This document shows, piece by piece, positions 52,882 through 61,394 of a DNA stretch of 64,000 nt. How positions within the stretch are numbered: position 1 is the stretch's first letter; the number at the start of each line of letters is the position of its first letter. A model generated the notes under the pieces. That model was not told where the DNA came from, searched no databases, and saw nothing but the letters and a program-made list of their open reading frames with translations. Source of the DNA: Winogradskya humida (GTDB lineage: Bacteria > Actinomycetota > Actinomycetes > Mycobacteriales > Micromonosporaceae); contig NZ_BOMN01000089.1 in assembly GCF_016862215.1 (NCBI RefSeq), forward strand, positions 1 through 64,000. Reading direction: 5' to 3'. Made by a program: the position numbers and the translations under genes.

Positions 52882-53255
52882 GGTGTTCTCCTAGCGATTC
52901 TGTTTTGCCGCGCGGGGGATCGCGGCCCGGAGGTAAGTCGCTGCCGGCTCAATTGCCTGAAAGGGGACCTTGCCCTTGTCCGTGCGGCCGGGCACCGGTC
53001 GGCTCTCTGCCGATGACTGCCGACGGGGCTGATCCCCGCGCCCGCTTTGCCCGAAGCAAGCGCTTACCTGTTTCCAGAACAACACAGACGGATGTCGATG
53101 TGAAGACAAACCCGTTTGCAGGTTGTTTGCAGTCAGAACGGGATCTTCCCGGCGGACCGTCCACGCCGGGAAGGCGTTCCCACACGGTTCAGGCCGGCCG
53201 GTGTTCCCACCGGCCGGCCTGATCATGGCCTTCGGAACGAGCGGACTGCGCCGGG
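52882..53255. other. Intergenic region upstream of the pectate lyase
   Basis: No gene is seen. It contains the LacI-like sites at 53055 and 53106 and a direct repeat GTTTGCAG (53114 and 53125). Near 53195-53222 GGCCGGCCGG/CCGGCCGGCC palindromic sequence lies just beyond the stop side of the glycosyltransferase gene. Confidence 0.6.
53055..53068. promoter_or_regulatory. LacI-type operator upstream of the pectate lyase
   Basis: AGCAAGCGCTTACC has the central CAAGCGCTT of LacI sites and agrees with operator 1 at 10 of 14 positions. A second palindrome-like segment, ACAAACCCGTTTGCA, lies at 53106-53120. Confidence 0.55.
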
Positions 53256-55544
53256 TCAGCCGCAGCGGTAGAGCGGCTGATCCGCCGGCACCGCCGGGTC
53301 GGACACGGCAGCACAGGTGGCGGTAACCCAGTCGGAGATGGCCTGGGTGGTGCCGCCACTGCCGCCGCCCGGGCCGCCGAAGCCTCTGCCGCCGGACGCC
53401 GCGAGCATGAAGTAGTGCAGGTCGCCCTGTCCGACCAGTTTCTGGACGCCGGCGAGGGTCGGCTGGGGCACACTGCCGCTGAAGCCACCCATCGGCATGT
53501 ACGTGTGCCCGGTCGCCAGGATGTACGGCGACGCGATGTTCCAGGAGGCGGTCGCCGCCACGAAGCGGGCCTTGCCCTGGTTCGCCGTCAGGTAGTCGTC
53601 GAGCTTCTGCTGCTCCGCGGTCAGCGTCGCCGTCGTGTCCCCACCCGGCCCACCACGACCGCCCCCACCGGGGAACCCGCCTCCACCGTTCGCGCCTCCA
53701 CCGGGAAAACCACCACCGCTTGCCCCACCACCTGGGAAGACCCCACCGTTCGCGGCACCACCGTTCGCCTGTCTGCTGCCCCCGAACCCACCACCACCAC
53801 CGCCGCCGCCGAAGCCACCGCTGCTCGGGCCCGCGGAGGCGTCGAAGGCGCTGCCGGAGTAGCGGGAGTCCAGGACCGATCCGGCCCAGACGCTGGGCAC
53901 CGTGACCATCGCGGCGACCGCGAGCGCCATCGCCACGGTCAGCACGCGACCGCCGGGCCGGGGCAGCCGCGGCACGAGCACCGCGGCCATGACCAGCAGC
54001 GCCACAACGCCGACCCCGAGCACTGTCCATCGCAGCCACGGGAGGAAATCCGGGAACTGGCCTGCCAGATAGACCGTCCACGCGAGCTCCGCCACCACCA
54101 GGGCCGGAAGCTGCCAGCGCGCGCTGCCGTCACGTAGCCCACGCCAGGCCCGCACGATCGCGGCGGCGGACAGCGCGGCCAGAGCCGGGGCGAGCGACGA
54201 CATGTACGCCGTGTGCGGGATCGACATCTTGCTGAACACCGCCGCCACCGTGACCAGCCACAGTCCCCAGAACAGGTAGTTGGCGCGCGACGCGTCGGTC
54301 CGGGGTGCGCGGCCGGCGGCGATCAGCCCGAAGATCAGTCCGAGCAGCGCCAGCGGGTACAGCCACCCGATCTGCGCGCCGTAGCGCTCGCCGACCAGCT
54401 TGGACGCCCCGTCACCGCCCCCGCCCGGCCCACCACCGCCACCCGCACCACCCCGCTCAGCACGGCCACCCGAATCCCCCTGACCGCCCGGGAAACCCTG
54501 ACCACCCGGGAAACCCTGGCCACCCGCATAAGCCTGACCAGCCGAGTCACCCTCACCGCCCGAATACCCCTGGCCGCCCGGATAGCCCTGGCCGCCCGGG
54601 AGCCCCTGGCCGCCCGGGACAGCTTGGTTGCTCTGGTCAGCTCCGGGCGTACCTGCAGCGGGATTTTGACCTTGGTTGCCGCCGCCGGTGAACATCGATC
54701 GGACCGCGCCGGGGACGTGAAGGCCGAAGCGGTCGATGCCGTTGTAGCCGAAGACCATGGCGATGGCGGTGTTGTTGGTGCTGCCGTCCACATAGGGGCG
54801 GTCGGAGTCGGGCGTGATCTCGTACAGTGCGACCCAGGAGATCGAGACGGCCAGGGCGACCGCGCCCGCGGCGGCGAGATTGCCGAGCCTGCGCCGCCAC
54901 CCGCCGTGCGCGGCGACCAGATAGGTGATGCCCATGGCCGGCAGGATGAGCCAGGCCTGCAGCATCTTGGCCTGGAAGCCGACGCCGACCCAGACCCCGG
55001 AGAGCACCAGCGGGCCGAGCCGGCGCGACATCAGCGCGAGCTGGAACGCGTCGGCGGCGAGGACGAGGCAGAGGGTGAGCAGGCCGTCCTCCATCGGGTG
55101 GCCGAACATGGAGGCGATGATGGGCGTGAAGCCGAACAGGGCCGCGGCGAGCAGACCGGCGGCGGGCCCGGCGAAGCGCCGCCCGATCCGGTACATCACG
55201 AGGACGGCGATGACGCCCTCGATGACCTGGGGCAGCGTCAGGGACCACGCGTGGTAGCCGAAGATGCGCGCCGAGAGGGCCTGCGGGACGAACGAGCCGG
55301 CCAGTTTGTCGATGGTGATCGTCGCGCCGGGGTCCAGGGCGCCGTAGAAGAACGCCTTCCAGCTCACCGACATGCTCTTGGCGGCGACCGAGTAGTAGAG
55401 CGCGTAGCCGCTGTCGCGGATGCGCAGGCCGTAGAGGACCGCGGCGACCAGGGCTATGCCCAGCAGCGCCGGGCGTGCCCAGCCGGGCTGGCCCTCCGGG
55501 GAGCGCCAGAAGATGAGCCGACCCGTTACGCGAAACGCACTCAC
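53256..55544 (-). CDS. GT39-like polytopic mannosyl/glycosyltransferase with glycine-rich loops
   Basis: A 762-residue membrane protein. The N-terminal half shows the GT39/ArnT pattern: a first helix, then an outer loop RDSGYALYYSVAAKSMSVSW and DPGATITIDKLAGSF with the acidic residues expected near the catalytic site, then many helices. Two glycine-rich outer segments interrupt it: a collagen-like PGGQG array at about 325-390 and a second at about 585-645. A soluble C-terminal domain (LTAEQQKLDDYLTANQGKARFV) follows. The GTG at 55542-55544 has GGAGAGG just upstream. The family transfers sugars from polyprenyl phosphate to cell-surface acceptors. Acceptor unknown. Confidence 0.82.
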   Translation of the reverse strand: MSAFRVTGRLIFWRSPEGQPGWARPALLGIALVAAVLYGLRIRDSGYALYYSVAAKSMSVSWKAFFYGALDPGATITIDKLAGSFVPQALSARIFGYHAWSLTLPQVIEGVIAVLVMYRIGRRFAGPAAGLLAAALFGFTPIIASMFGHPMEDGLLTLCLVLAADAFQLALMSRRLGPLVLSGVWVGVGFQAKMLQAWLILPAMGITYLVAAHGGWRRRLGNLAAAGAVALAVSISWVALYEITPDSDRPYVDGSTNNTAIAMVFGYNGIDRFGLHVPGAVRSMFTGGGNQGQNPAAGTPGADQSNQAVPGGQGLPGGQGYPGGQGYSGGEGDSAGQAYAGGQGFPGGQGFPGGQGDSGGRAERGGAGGGGGPGGGGDGASKLVGERYGAQIGWLYPLALLGLIFGLIAAGRAPRTDASRANYLFWGLWLVTVAAVFSKMSIPHTAYMSSLAPALAALSAAAIVRAWRGLRDGSARWQLPALVVAELAWTVYLAGQFPDFLPWLRWTVLGVGVVALLVMAAVLVPRLPRPGGRVLTVAMALAVAAMVTVPSVWAGSVLDSRYSGSAFDASAGPSSGGFGGGGGGGGFGGSRQANGGAANGGVFPGGGASGGGFPGGGANGGGGFPGGGGRGGPGGDTTATLTAEQQKLDDYLTANQGKARFVAATASWNIASPYILATGHTYMPMGGFSGSVPQPTLAGVQKLVGQGDLHYFMLAASGGRGFGGPGGGSGGTTQAISDWVTATCAAVSDPAVPADQPLYRCG

Positions 55545-55637
55545 AAGAGCCTCTCCACCACATTTGTCCACCGATGTCCGCGCAGCATGCCCGCCGAACC
55601 TCACGGGCACCTGCGTCCCACCTCAAAGAACGCTCCT

Positions 55638-55693
55638 AGGCCTGTTTCATAACTGGACCCGCCGCAGCCCGGCCTCAGTTGTGAAACAGGCCT
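55638..55693. repeat. 18-bp inverted repeat between divergent genes
   Basis: AGGCCTGTTTCATAACTG (55638-55655) pairs over its full length with 55676-55693, with one G-U position and a 20-nt loop. It lies in the divergent region, where no terminator is expected. Confidence 0.8.
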
Positions 55694-55712
55694 TAGCTCA
55701 TAGGGTGATCAC

Positions 55713-56822
55713 ATGGCCGGCTCGCTTAACCCAGTAAAGACGCGCACCGCGTTGCGCACCTCGGCACGGATCTCCTTGGAGACGCTGCTCGTCCTGCTCA
55801 TGACAGGCGTGGTCCTGTGGATCCTCGGTCAGATGTGGTCGGTGATCTGGCCGCTCGTCGTGGCGCTGCTGCTCACCACGCTGACCTGGCCACCCGTACG
55901 GTGGCTGCGCAAGCACGGCTGGAAACCGGCGCTGGCGGCCGCGCTCGTGACCGTGCTCTTCCTGCTCGTGCTCGCGGGCACCGTGGTGCTGATCGCGGTG
56001 CCGGTGGCCTCGCAGTCGCCGGAGCTCGCCAGCGGGGTCGTCGACGGCATCCAGCACCTGCGCGAATGGGCGTCGGGGCCGCCGCTGAACATCGGTGACG
56101 ATCAGGTCACCAGCGCGCTCGACACCGCCCTCGACCGGATCCAGAACAGCGTCGGCGACATCGTCAACTACACCGTGACCGGTGTCAGCACCGTCGTAAA
56201 TGGCCTGGTCACGGCCATCCTGGCGCTGTTCCTGATGTTCTTCTTCCTCAAGGACGGCCCGCGGTTCCTGCCGTGGCTGGCCCGCCAGCTGCCCGGCCGG
56301 CTCGCCGTCGACGTGCCCACGGTCGCCGGGCGCAGCTGGGACACGCTGGGCGCGTTCGTGCGCTCGCAGGCCTTCGTCGGCCTGCTCGACGCCGTCTTCA
56401 TCGGCCTCGGCCTGTGGATCGTGGGTGTCCCGCTGGTGCTGCCCCTGGCAGTGCTGACGTTCGTCACGGCGTTCGTGCCGATCGTCGGGGCGCTGTTCGC
56501 GGGCTTTGTCGCCGTACTCATCGCATTGGTCTCGAACGGCTGGACCGACGCGCTGATCGTGCTGGCCATCATCGTGGCCGTGCAGCAGCTCGAGGGCAAC
56601 GTCTTCCAGCCGATGGTGCAGAGCCGCGGCCTGGGCCTGCACGCCGCGGTGGTTCTGCTGGCCGTGACGCTCGGCGGTAGCCTCGCCGGCATCGTGGGCA
56701 GCCTCCTGGCGGTGCCGATCGCCGCGCTCATCGCGGTCTTCTGGATCTACGTACGCGAGCAGCTGAGCGACCCGGTCCCCGATGCCGTCCCGGACGAACC
56801 CGCGGAAGTGCCGGCGGATTAG
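55713..56822 (+). CDS. AI-2E family (PerM/UPF0118) membrane transporter
   Basis: A 369-residue protein with about seven membrane helices. The family signature lies in the C-terminal half: FVRSQAFVGLLDAVFIGLGL, PIVGALFAGFVAVLIAL and QQLEGNVFQPMVQSRGLGLH. Members include the AI-2 exporter TqsA and Na+/H+ antiporter-like proteins; the substrate cannot be told. The stop is inside a hairpin. Confidence 0.9.
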   Translation: MAGSLNPVKTRTALRTSARISLETLLVLLMTGVVLWILGQMWSVIWPLVVALLLTTLTWPPVRWLRKHGWKPALAAALVTVLFLLVLAGTVVLIAVPVASQSPELASGVVDGIQHLREWASGPPLNIGDDQVTSALDTALDRIQNSVGDIVNYTVTGVSTVVNGLVTAILALFLMFFFLKDGPRFLPWLARQLPGRLAVDVPTVAGRSWDTLGAFVRSQAFVGLLDAVFIGLGLWIVGVPLVLPLAVLTFVTAFVPIVGALFAGFVAVLIALVSNGWTDALIVLAIIVAVQQLEGNVFQPMVQSRGLGLHAAVVLLAVTLGGSLAGIVGSLLAVPIAALIAVFWIYVREQLSDPVPDAVPDEPAEVPAD

Positions 56823-56846
56823 TCAATTGTCCTAATTAATCCGCCG
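56812..56846 (+). terminator. 10-bp hairpin overlapping the transporter stop
   Basis: CGGCGGATTA (56812-56821) and TAATCCGCCG (56837-56846) are exact complements with a 15-nt loop. Confidence 0.75.
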
Positions 56847-56915
56847 AGCCGATCTACCCGTGTACTGCCCCAGCGGCCCCTCTCCGTGGACCGCCCCGAC
56901 CCTGGGAGGCAGCAC

Positions 56916-57671
56916 ATGGCACAACGATCGCGCAGAACGACCCGGCTCATCGCCGCCGGAGCCGTCGCACTGGCAGCCGTGGCGGCGACGGTCACCACCC
57001 AGTTCGCCTCGGCGGCCGAGTCGGCGGAGACCGTCACCGCCACGATCCAGGTCGACGGGGTCTTCGACGGCGCGGGCAAGCGGTTCATCGCGGACGGCGC
57101 GCTCGGCGACGGCGGCCAGGACGAGGGTCAGGACGCGATGTTCGAGCTGGCCGACGGCGCCACGCTGACGAACGTGATCCTCGGCGTCCCGGCCGCGGAC
57201 GGGGTGCACTGCCTCGGCAGCTGCACCCTGCGCGACGTCACCTGGGAGGACGTCGGCGAGGACGCGGCGACGTTCCTCGGCACGAACGCGACCGTCCTGG
57301 TCGAGGGCGGCTCGGCGGCGCTCGGCACCGACAAGGTCTTCCAGGACAACCGGCTCGCCGGCGGCTCGGTCACCATCAAGAATTTCACGGTCAGCGACTT
57401 CGGCAAGCTCTACCGCTCCTGCGGCAACTGCGACGAGCAGGCCGCGCGTACGGTCTCCATCTCGAACGTCACCGCCACCGGCACCGGCAAGGTCCTCGCC
57501 GGCGTCAACGGCAACCTCGGCGACAAGGTCACCATCACCGACGTCACCCTCCCCGGGGCCACCCACGTCTGCGAGATCTTCGAAGGCAACGACACGGGCG
57601 CCGAGCCCACCAAGGTCGCAACCGAGCCGGACGGCGTGACCTGCGTCGCCACCGGCATCACGGTCCAGTAA
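56916..57671 (+). CDS. Secreted PL3 pectate lyase
   Basis: A 251-residue exported enzyme. Signal peptide to about residue 33 (ASAAES). The PL3 pattern is clear: VFDGAGKRF, QDEGQDAMFELADGATLTNVI, GVHCLGSCTLRDVTWEDVGEDA, DKVFQDN and DFGKLYRSCGNCDEQ. It acts on low-ester pectin outside the cell. GGGAGG precedes the ATG. It is separate from the PL1/arabinanase cluster, and no LacI-type operator is obvious before it. Confidence 0.93.
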   Translation: MAQRSRRTTRLIAAGAVALAAVAATVTTQFASAAESAETVTATIQVDGVFDGAGKRFIADGALGDGGQDEGQDAMFELADGATLTNVILGVPAADGVHCLGSCTLRDVTWEDVGEDAATFLGTNATVLVEGGSAALGTDKVFQDNRLAGGSVTIKNFTVSDFGKLYRSCGNCDEQAARTVSISNVTATGTGKVLAGVNGNLGDKVTITDVTLPGATHVCEIFEGNDTGAEPTKVATEPDGVTCVATGITVQ

Positions 57672-57679
57672 CCGCTCGC

Positions 57680-57705
57680 GGCGGCGCCAGGTCCGGGGCG
57701 CCGCC
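57680..57705 (+). terminator. 9-bp hairpin after the PL3 lyase
   Basis: GGCGGCGCC (57680-57688) is complementary to 57697-57705 with an 8-nt loop, 9 bp after the stop. Confidence 0.65.
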
Positions 57706-57789
57706 CACGGCCGGACCGGCGCCCTGGCCCTGGCCGCCGTCGCGGTGTGGCTGGCCACGACCTGGCTCTGACTCTTGTTACCGTTTCCC

Positions 57790-58350
57790 ATGGCAGAGGA
57801 ACCGACGCTGGTGGTCATGCGCGGAAATTCGGGAAGCGGCAAAACCACTGCTGCGCGGGAGATTCGCCGGCGGTACGGCCGGGGCTGCGCCCTCCTCGAA
57901 CAGGACCACCTCCGCCGCGTCATCCTCCGCGAACACGACAGCGGCCAGATCGGCCCCGTCGCCCCGGCGTTCATCGCAGCCACCGCCCGGACCGCCCTCG
58001 ACCTCGGCTACCACGTCATCCTCGAAGGAATCCTCCACACCGACCGCTACGCCACAGCCCTGCAAAACCTCATCACCGCCCATCCCGGCCCCACCCACGT
58101 CTACTACCTCGACGTCTCCTTCGACGAAACCGTCCGCCGCCACTTCCGCCGCGACGAACCGATCCCCGTAACCGCCGACCAGATGCGCGACTGGTACTCC
58201 CCCCGCGACCTGCTCACCACCCCCGGCGAAACAGTCATCCCCGAATCCAGCACCTTCGAGCAAACCGTCACCACCGTCCTGCACACCAGCGGCCTCGCCG
58301 CACGCGACCCGCTGACCCCATGCCCGACCGTCTGCCCTCACTGCCCCTGA
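57790..58350 (+). CDS. P-loop kinase (AAA_33 / zeta-toxin-like fold)
   Basis: A 186-residue nucleotide kinase-like protein. Walker A is GNSGSGKTT near residue 12. The acceptor-site segment LLEQDHLRRVILRE and a C-terminal LID region with RRHFRRDEPIP follow. The fold is that of small-molecule kinases such as chloramphenicol phosphotransferase, or of zeta toxins. No antitoxin precedes it, so a housekeeping or antibiotic kinase is as likely. Its 3' end overlaps the convergent gene by 13 bp and carries a Cys-rich end (CPTVCPHCP). Confidence 0.78.
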   Translation: MAEEPTLVVMRGNSGSGKTTAAREIRRRYGRGCALLEQDHLRRVILREHDSGQIGPVAPAFIAATARTALDLGYHVILEGILHTDRYATALQNLITAHPGPTHVYYLDVSFDETVRRHFRRDEPIPVTADQMRDWYSPRDLLTTPGETVIPESSTFEQTVTTVLHTSGLAARDPLTPCPTVCPHCP

Positions 58351-59066
58351 ACGGATCCCCACCGCACTGTCCGCGGGGGACCCGCTGCCTCCATCCAGGC
58401 CACGAACTGCGCCTCGCGGGCCGCCTGCTCCTCCCCCGTCGGGTCCTCGACGCGGAAGCCGTGCACCGGCACGTCGAACGGGTCGACATCATCCGGTTCC
58501 CGCCGGCCCTCCAGGATGAAACCGAACAGGGCACGCAACGCGTCCTCACCCAGCTCCAACGGATGGAACGGCAGCGGGTACGGGCTCCCGGTGAGCGTCG
58601 AGCCGACCGGGTGCCCGCCCGCCCAGTAGGGCCGCTCGAAGTCGTACGGCTCGCCGATGTTCTCCACGATCCCGCCGTCCGGCGACAGGCTGAGCGAACG
58701 CACGAGCACCCCGTCCTCCCACACCGCGAAGCAGAGCCAGTCACTCACCGAATGCATGCCGTGCACGATGATCCGTCGCCCCGCACCGGCCCGCAGCAGC
58801 TCTTCGGGCAGCTCGGACGGGCGATCGAGGATCAGCCTCCGGTCGCACAGCAGCTCAGCACCGGGCAGCATCGCCACATAGGTGACATCGTCGGGCGGGT
58901 AGCACCAGTCCCCCAGGACGCCGTCCTCGATCGGCGTCACGGCGTACCCGGGATGGATCTCACGCACCAGGTGCTCAGCCTTGACCCGGTCGGCCGCGCC
59001 GGTTCCGAGCAGCACCGGCCGCAGGTCGCCTTGCGTGAAAGCCAGCAGCGCTGTCTTCGCGCCCAT
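58338..59066 (-). CDS. Conserved actinobacterial protein (DUF6928-like)
   Basis: A 242-residue soluble protein beginning MGAKTALLAFTQGDLRPVLLG, with VSDWLCFAVWEDGVLVRSLSLSPDGG in the middle. I recognise it only as a conserved actinobacterial family without known function. The start ATG is at 59064-59066. Confidence 0.7.
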   Translation of the reverse strand: MGAKTALLAFTQGDLRPVLLGTGAADRVKAEHLVREIHPGYAVTPIEDGVLGDWCYPPDDVTYVAMLPGAELLCDRRLILDRPSELPEELLRAGAGRRIIVHGMHSVSDWLCFAVWEDGVLVRSLSLSPDGGIVENIGEPYDFERPYWAGGHPVGSTLTGSPYPLPFHPLELGEDALRALFGFILEGRREPDDVDPFDVPVHGFRVEDPTGEEQAAREAQFVAWMEAAGPPRTVRWGSVQGQ

Positions 59067-59113
59067 GACACCCCTGTCCCGGATTGATCGTTGCGGGATG
59101 CGAGATTACCGGC

Positions 59114-59434
59114 ATGGCTAATGACGACATGACGGTGTGGGATGCGGCGCGGACGTGGCGGGCGGCGCTCGACGAGCGGAACGGGACGGAGGATCTGGAG
59201 CTGACGCTGCGGATCGCGAAGATCACGGAGGAGGCCGGCGAGGCGGTCCAGGCCTGGATCGGCGTCCTCGGCCAGAACCCCCGCAAGGGCATCACCCACA
59301 CCCGCGAGGACGTCGCCGGAGAACTCGCCGACGTGGTGTTCACCGCCCTGGTCGCCATCGAGAGCCTCGGCCTGGACGCCCGGACAACCGTCGACGCCTG
59401 CGCCGAGAAGGCCCTCGGCTACCTGCCCCGGTGA
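59114..59434 (+). CDS. MazG-like nucleotide pyrophosphohydrolase domain protein
   Basis: A 106-residue all-helical protein. Motif EEAGEAVQAW and, about 35 residues on, ELADVVFTALVAIE supply the EExxE...ExxD metal ligands of MazG-type NTP pyrophosphatases. A single-domain house-cleaning enzyme is likely. The ATG at 59114 (MANDDMTVWD) is preferred to one 30 nt upstream. Confidence 0.82.
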   Translation: MANDDMTVWDAARTWRAALDERNGTEDLELTLRIAKITEEAGEAVQAWIGVLGQNPRKGITHTREDVAGELADVVFTALVAIESLGLDARTTVDACAEKALGYLPR

Positions 59435-59441
59435 CGAACGA

Positions 59442-60005
59442 TCACCGGCGCCGGCGCGGCAACTTCTTACCGATCAACAGCCAGGCCGCATAGAGCACAC
59501 CCGCAACAGCGACAGGTACGCCCTTCAGCCCGTTGATAATGATCAAAGGCGGCCCCGCCGACACCAGCGCCAACGCCAGCGCCATCCGATGCGGCTGCAG
59601 TTCCCTCGGCCCGCCCCGCGCCGGCCGCCGGGGAGACCCCGCCATAACTCGCCGCGGAAGCCGCGCCGCAGAACCCTCCAGCTGTCCGGGTGACTGAGGC
59701 ACAGCATCTTCCGAATCAGTGGCCGAAGCCGCCGGCACCTCGGAGTCAAAACCCCCGGAATCAGCACCCTCGGCGCCATGATCGGTAGACGAAAGATCCG
59801 AACGCGCGGGGACGGGACGCGCGGGGACGACAGGGACCCGGGCACCGGGATCGGCGGCAGGTGGCATGGCGGGGAGGCCGAGGGCGGCGAAGTCCGTGGT
59901 GCGGGCAGGGGCGGCGGCGGGCGACCGTGGCGTACGGTCGTCCGTTTTCATCGCGCGGTCCGGCGCCGGGGCGTCGTCCGGTTGGTGCTGTCCCACTGAC
60001 CCCAT
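59442..60005 (-). CDS. Small membrane protein with Pro/Ala/Ser-rich N-terminus
   Basis: A 187-residue protein. The first ~135 residues are disordered and rich in Pro, Ala and Asp. The last 50 form two hydrophobic segments (MALALALVSAGPPLIIING and VAVAGVLYAAWLLIG) and end in KKLPRRRR. No family recognised. Convergent to the MazG-like gene and 38 bp downstream of the propeller gene. Confidence 0.6.
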   Translation of the reverse strand: MGSVGQHQPDDAPAPDRAMKTDDRTPRSPAAAPARTTDFAALGLPAMPPAADPGARVPVVPARPVPARSDLSSTDHGAEGADSGGFDSEVPAASATDSEDAVPQSPGQLEGSAARLPRRVMAGSPRRPARGGPRELQPHRMALALALVSAGPPLIIINGLKGVPVAVAGVLYAAWLLIGKKLPRRRR

Positions 60006-60043
60006 CTTGCTCCATGGGTTTTGGGGCGCCCCGGGGACCCGGG

Positions 60044-61303
60044 TCACCCGAGTCCGACCCCACAATCCAGGATCCGCCCGTCGCTGGTCCCGATGAGCAG
60101 CCGGCCCCGGGCGGCGACCGTCACCGCGGTGGGCAGGACGGGGATCCCGGCCACGGTGACGTGGGTTCGCCACCGCACGGCGCCGTCCGCGAGGTCGAGC
60201 GCCACGAGCTCGCCGTCGGCGTAGGTGACGTAGGCGGTCCGGGGACCGGCGTCGACGGCCGTCGGCGCGTGGTCGGTCCGGAAGACCCATCGCGGCTCGC
60301 CACCGGGCATCCGGCGCCGGACCACGAACGAGCCGCCGGGTTGCAGCCCGTGGCCGTGGTGGACGGTTCCCGCGTACACAAGATCACCGTCGAAGGTCTC
60401 CACGCCCGGGCCGGGACGATGGGTCTCACCCCGGACCCACGAGAACGGCATCAGCCGATGGAAGCGCCGCCTCCCCGGTTGGCGGGGACGGCCGCCGACC
60501 GACGGGACCCGCAGATTGGCGGCCGCGATGCGCGCGTACCTCGGTGTGAGGTCGTCGTCGCGCTTGCGGGCGAATTCCCGGGTGTAGATCCGGCTGCCAC
60601 GGCGGATGCGAAAAGTCGGCCCGAATTCGCTGGCCGGCGTGACAGCGGGCAGGCCGTCGGCGCAGCTCACCAGCGCTACCGGCCCGTGGACCTCGAACCG
60701 GTCGAGGCACGCGCCGTCGTCGAGGGAGATCCGCATCTGGTCAGCCCACGCCGACCGCTCGTCCCCGGCGACGACGATGCCCCGGGCGCCCCGATCGGTG
60801 GGAACTGCCCACTGCCGCTCTCCCGAGGGCAGCCACGACTCCAGCTGAACCCCGTCGGACGCAGCGAGAATCCGCCCGTCGGAGAGCTGTTCAACGGCGC
60901 GGACGTCCCGCCGCGGAACCGGTGCCGGAAAGAGTGCCCGGCGAGCGTCCGCACGTCCGTCGGGCCGCGGTGCCGGGACACGGGGGCCGTCGAGGTCTTC
61001 CCCGGTGATCGACTCGGCGGTGACGGCGCGCCAGTCGGGGCGGCGTACCACGGACACATGGCCTTCGGTCCAGGCCGCTTTGTCCTTCCAGTCGTTCGGC
61101 GGCGCGGTCACCACGCGAAGTTCCTCGTCGTTGAGCCACTCCAGGGCCAGCACCTCCCAGCCCAACTCCGGCCACATCGACACCCCGGAGCCCGTCTCGA
61201 GGTCCAGCAGCAGAAGGTCACCCTCGAAGAAGTAGCCGCCGTCGTACCTGCCCGCGCCCACCGCCAGTAGCGGCAACGCCGGGTGAAACGCCAGTGCGTG
61301 CAC
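60044..61303 (-). CDS. WD40/PQQ-like beta-propeller protein
   Basis: A 419-residue repeat protein. Propeller-like strands recur, for example FHPALPLLAVGAGRYDGG, GRILAASDGVQLESWLPSGERQW and TAYVTYADGELVALDLADGAVRW. No signal peptide, so probably cytoplasmic. I place the start at the GTG at 61301-61303, because GGGAGG lies 9 nt upstream; a longer frame would run through two palindromes. Function unknown. Divergent from the hydrolase at 61395. Confidence 0.7.
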   Translation of the reverse strand: MHALAFHPALPLLAVGAGRYDGGYFFEGDLLLLDLETGSGVSMWPELGWEVLALEWLNDEELRVVTAPPNDWKDKAAWTEGHVSVVRRPDWRAVTAESITGEDLDGPRVPAPRPDGRADARRALFPAPVPRRDVRAVEQLSDGRILAASDGVQLESWLPSGERQWAVPTDRGARGIVVAGDERSAWADQMRISLDDGACLDRFEVHGPVALVSCADGLPAVTPASEFGPTFRIRRGSRIYTREFARKRDDDLTPRYARIAAANLRVPSVGGRPRQPGRRRFHRLMPFSWVRGETHRPGPGVETFDGDLVYAGTVHHGHGLQPGGSFVVRRRMPGGEPRWVFRTDHAPTAVDAGPRTAYVTYADGELVALDLADGAVRWRTHVTVAGIPVLPTAVTVAARGRLLIGTSDGRILDCGVGLG

Positions 61304-61334
61304 CAGCAAGAGCCTCCCTGACACTTGACAAAGC

Positions 61335-61370
61335 GGAACCGCGTTCCACATTATTACGGAACACTGTTCC
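61335..61370. promoter_or_regulatory. Two 13-bp palindromes in a divergent promoter
   Basis: GGAACCGCGTTCC (61335-61347) and GGAACACTGTTCC (61358-61370) share GGAAC-N3-GTTCC and lie 23 bp apart centre to centre, about two helical turns. They sit between the propeller and hydrolase genes. Confidence 0.7.
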
Positions 61371-61394
61371 ACTTACCCTGAGGAAGGGCACATC

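Noticed and set aside
57706..57775. Remnant of a small membrane protein gene
   Set aside because: One frame ends ALALAAVAVWLATTWL and a stop, but there is no start or upstream domain; it can be chance in GC-rich DNA.
57790..58350. Zeta-toxin/antitoxin pair
   Set aside because: The kinase fold is compatible, but no small antitoxin gene precedes or overlaps it on the same strand.
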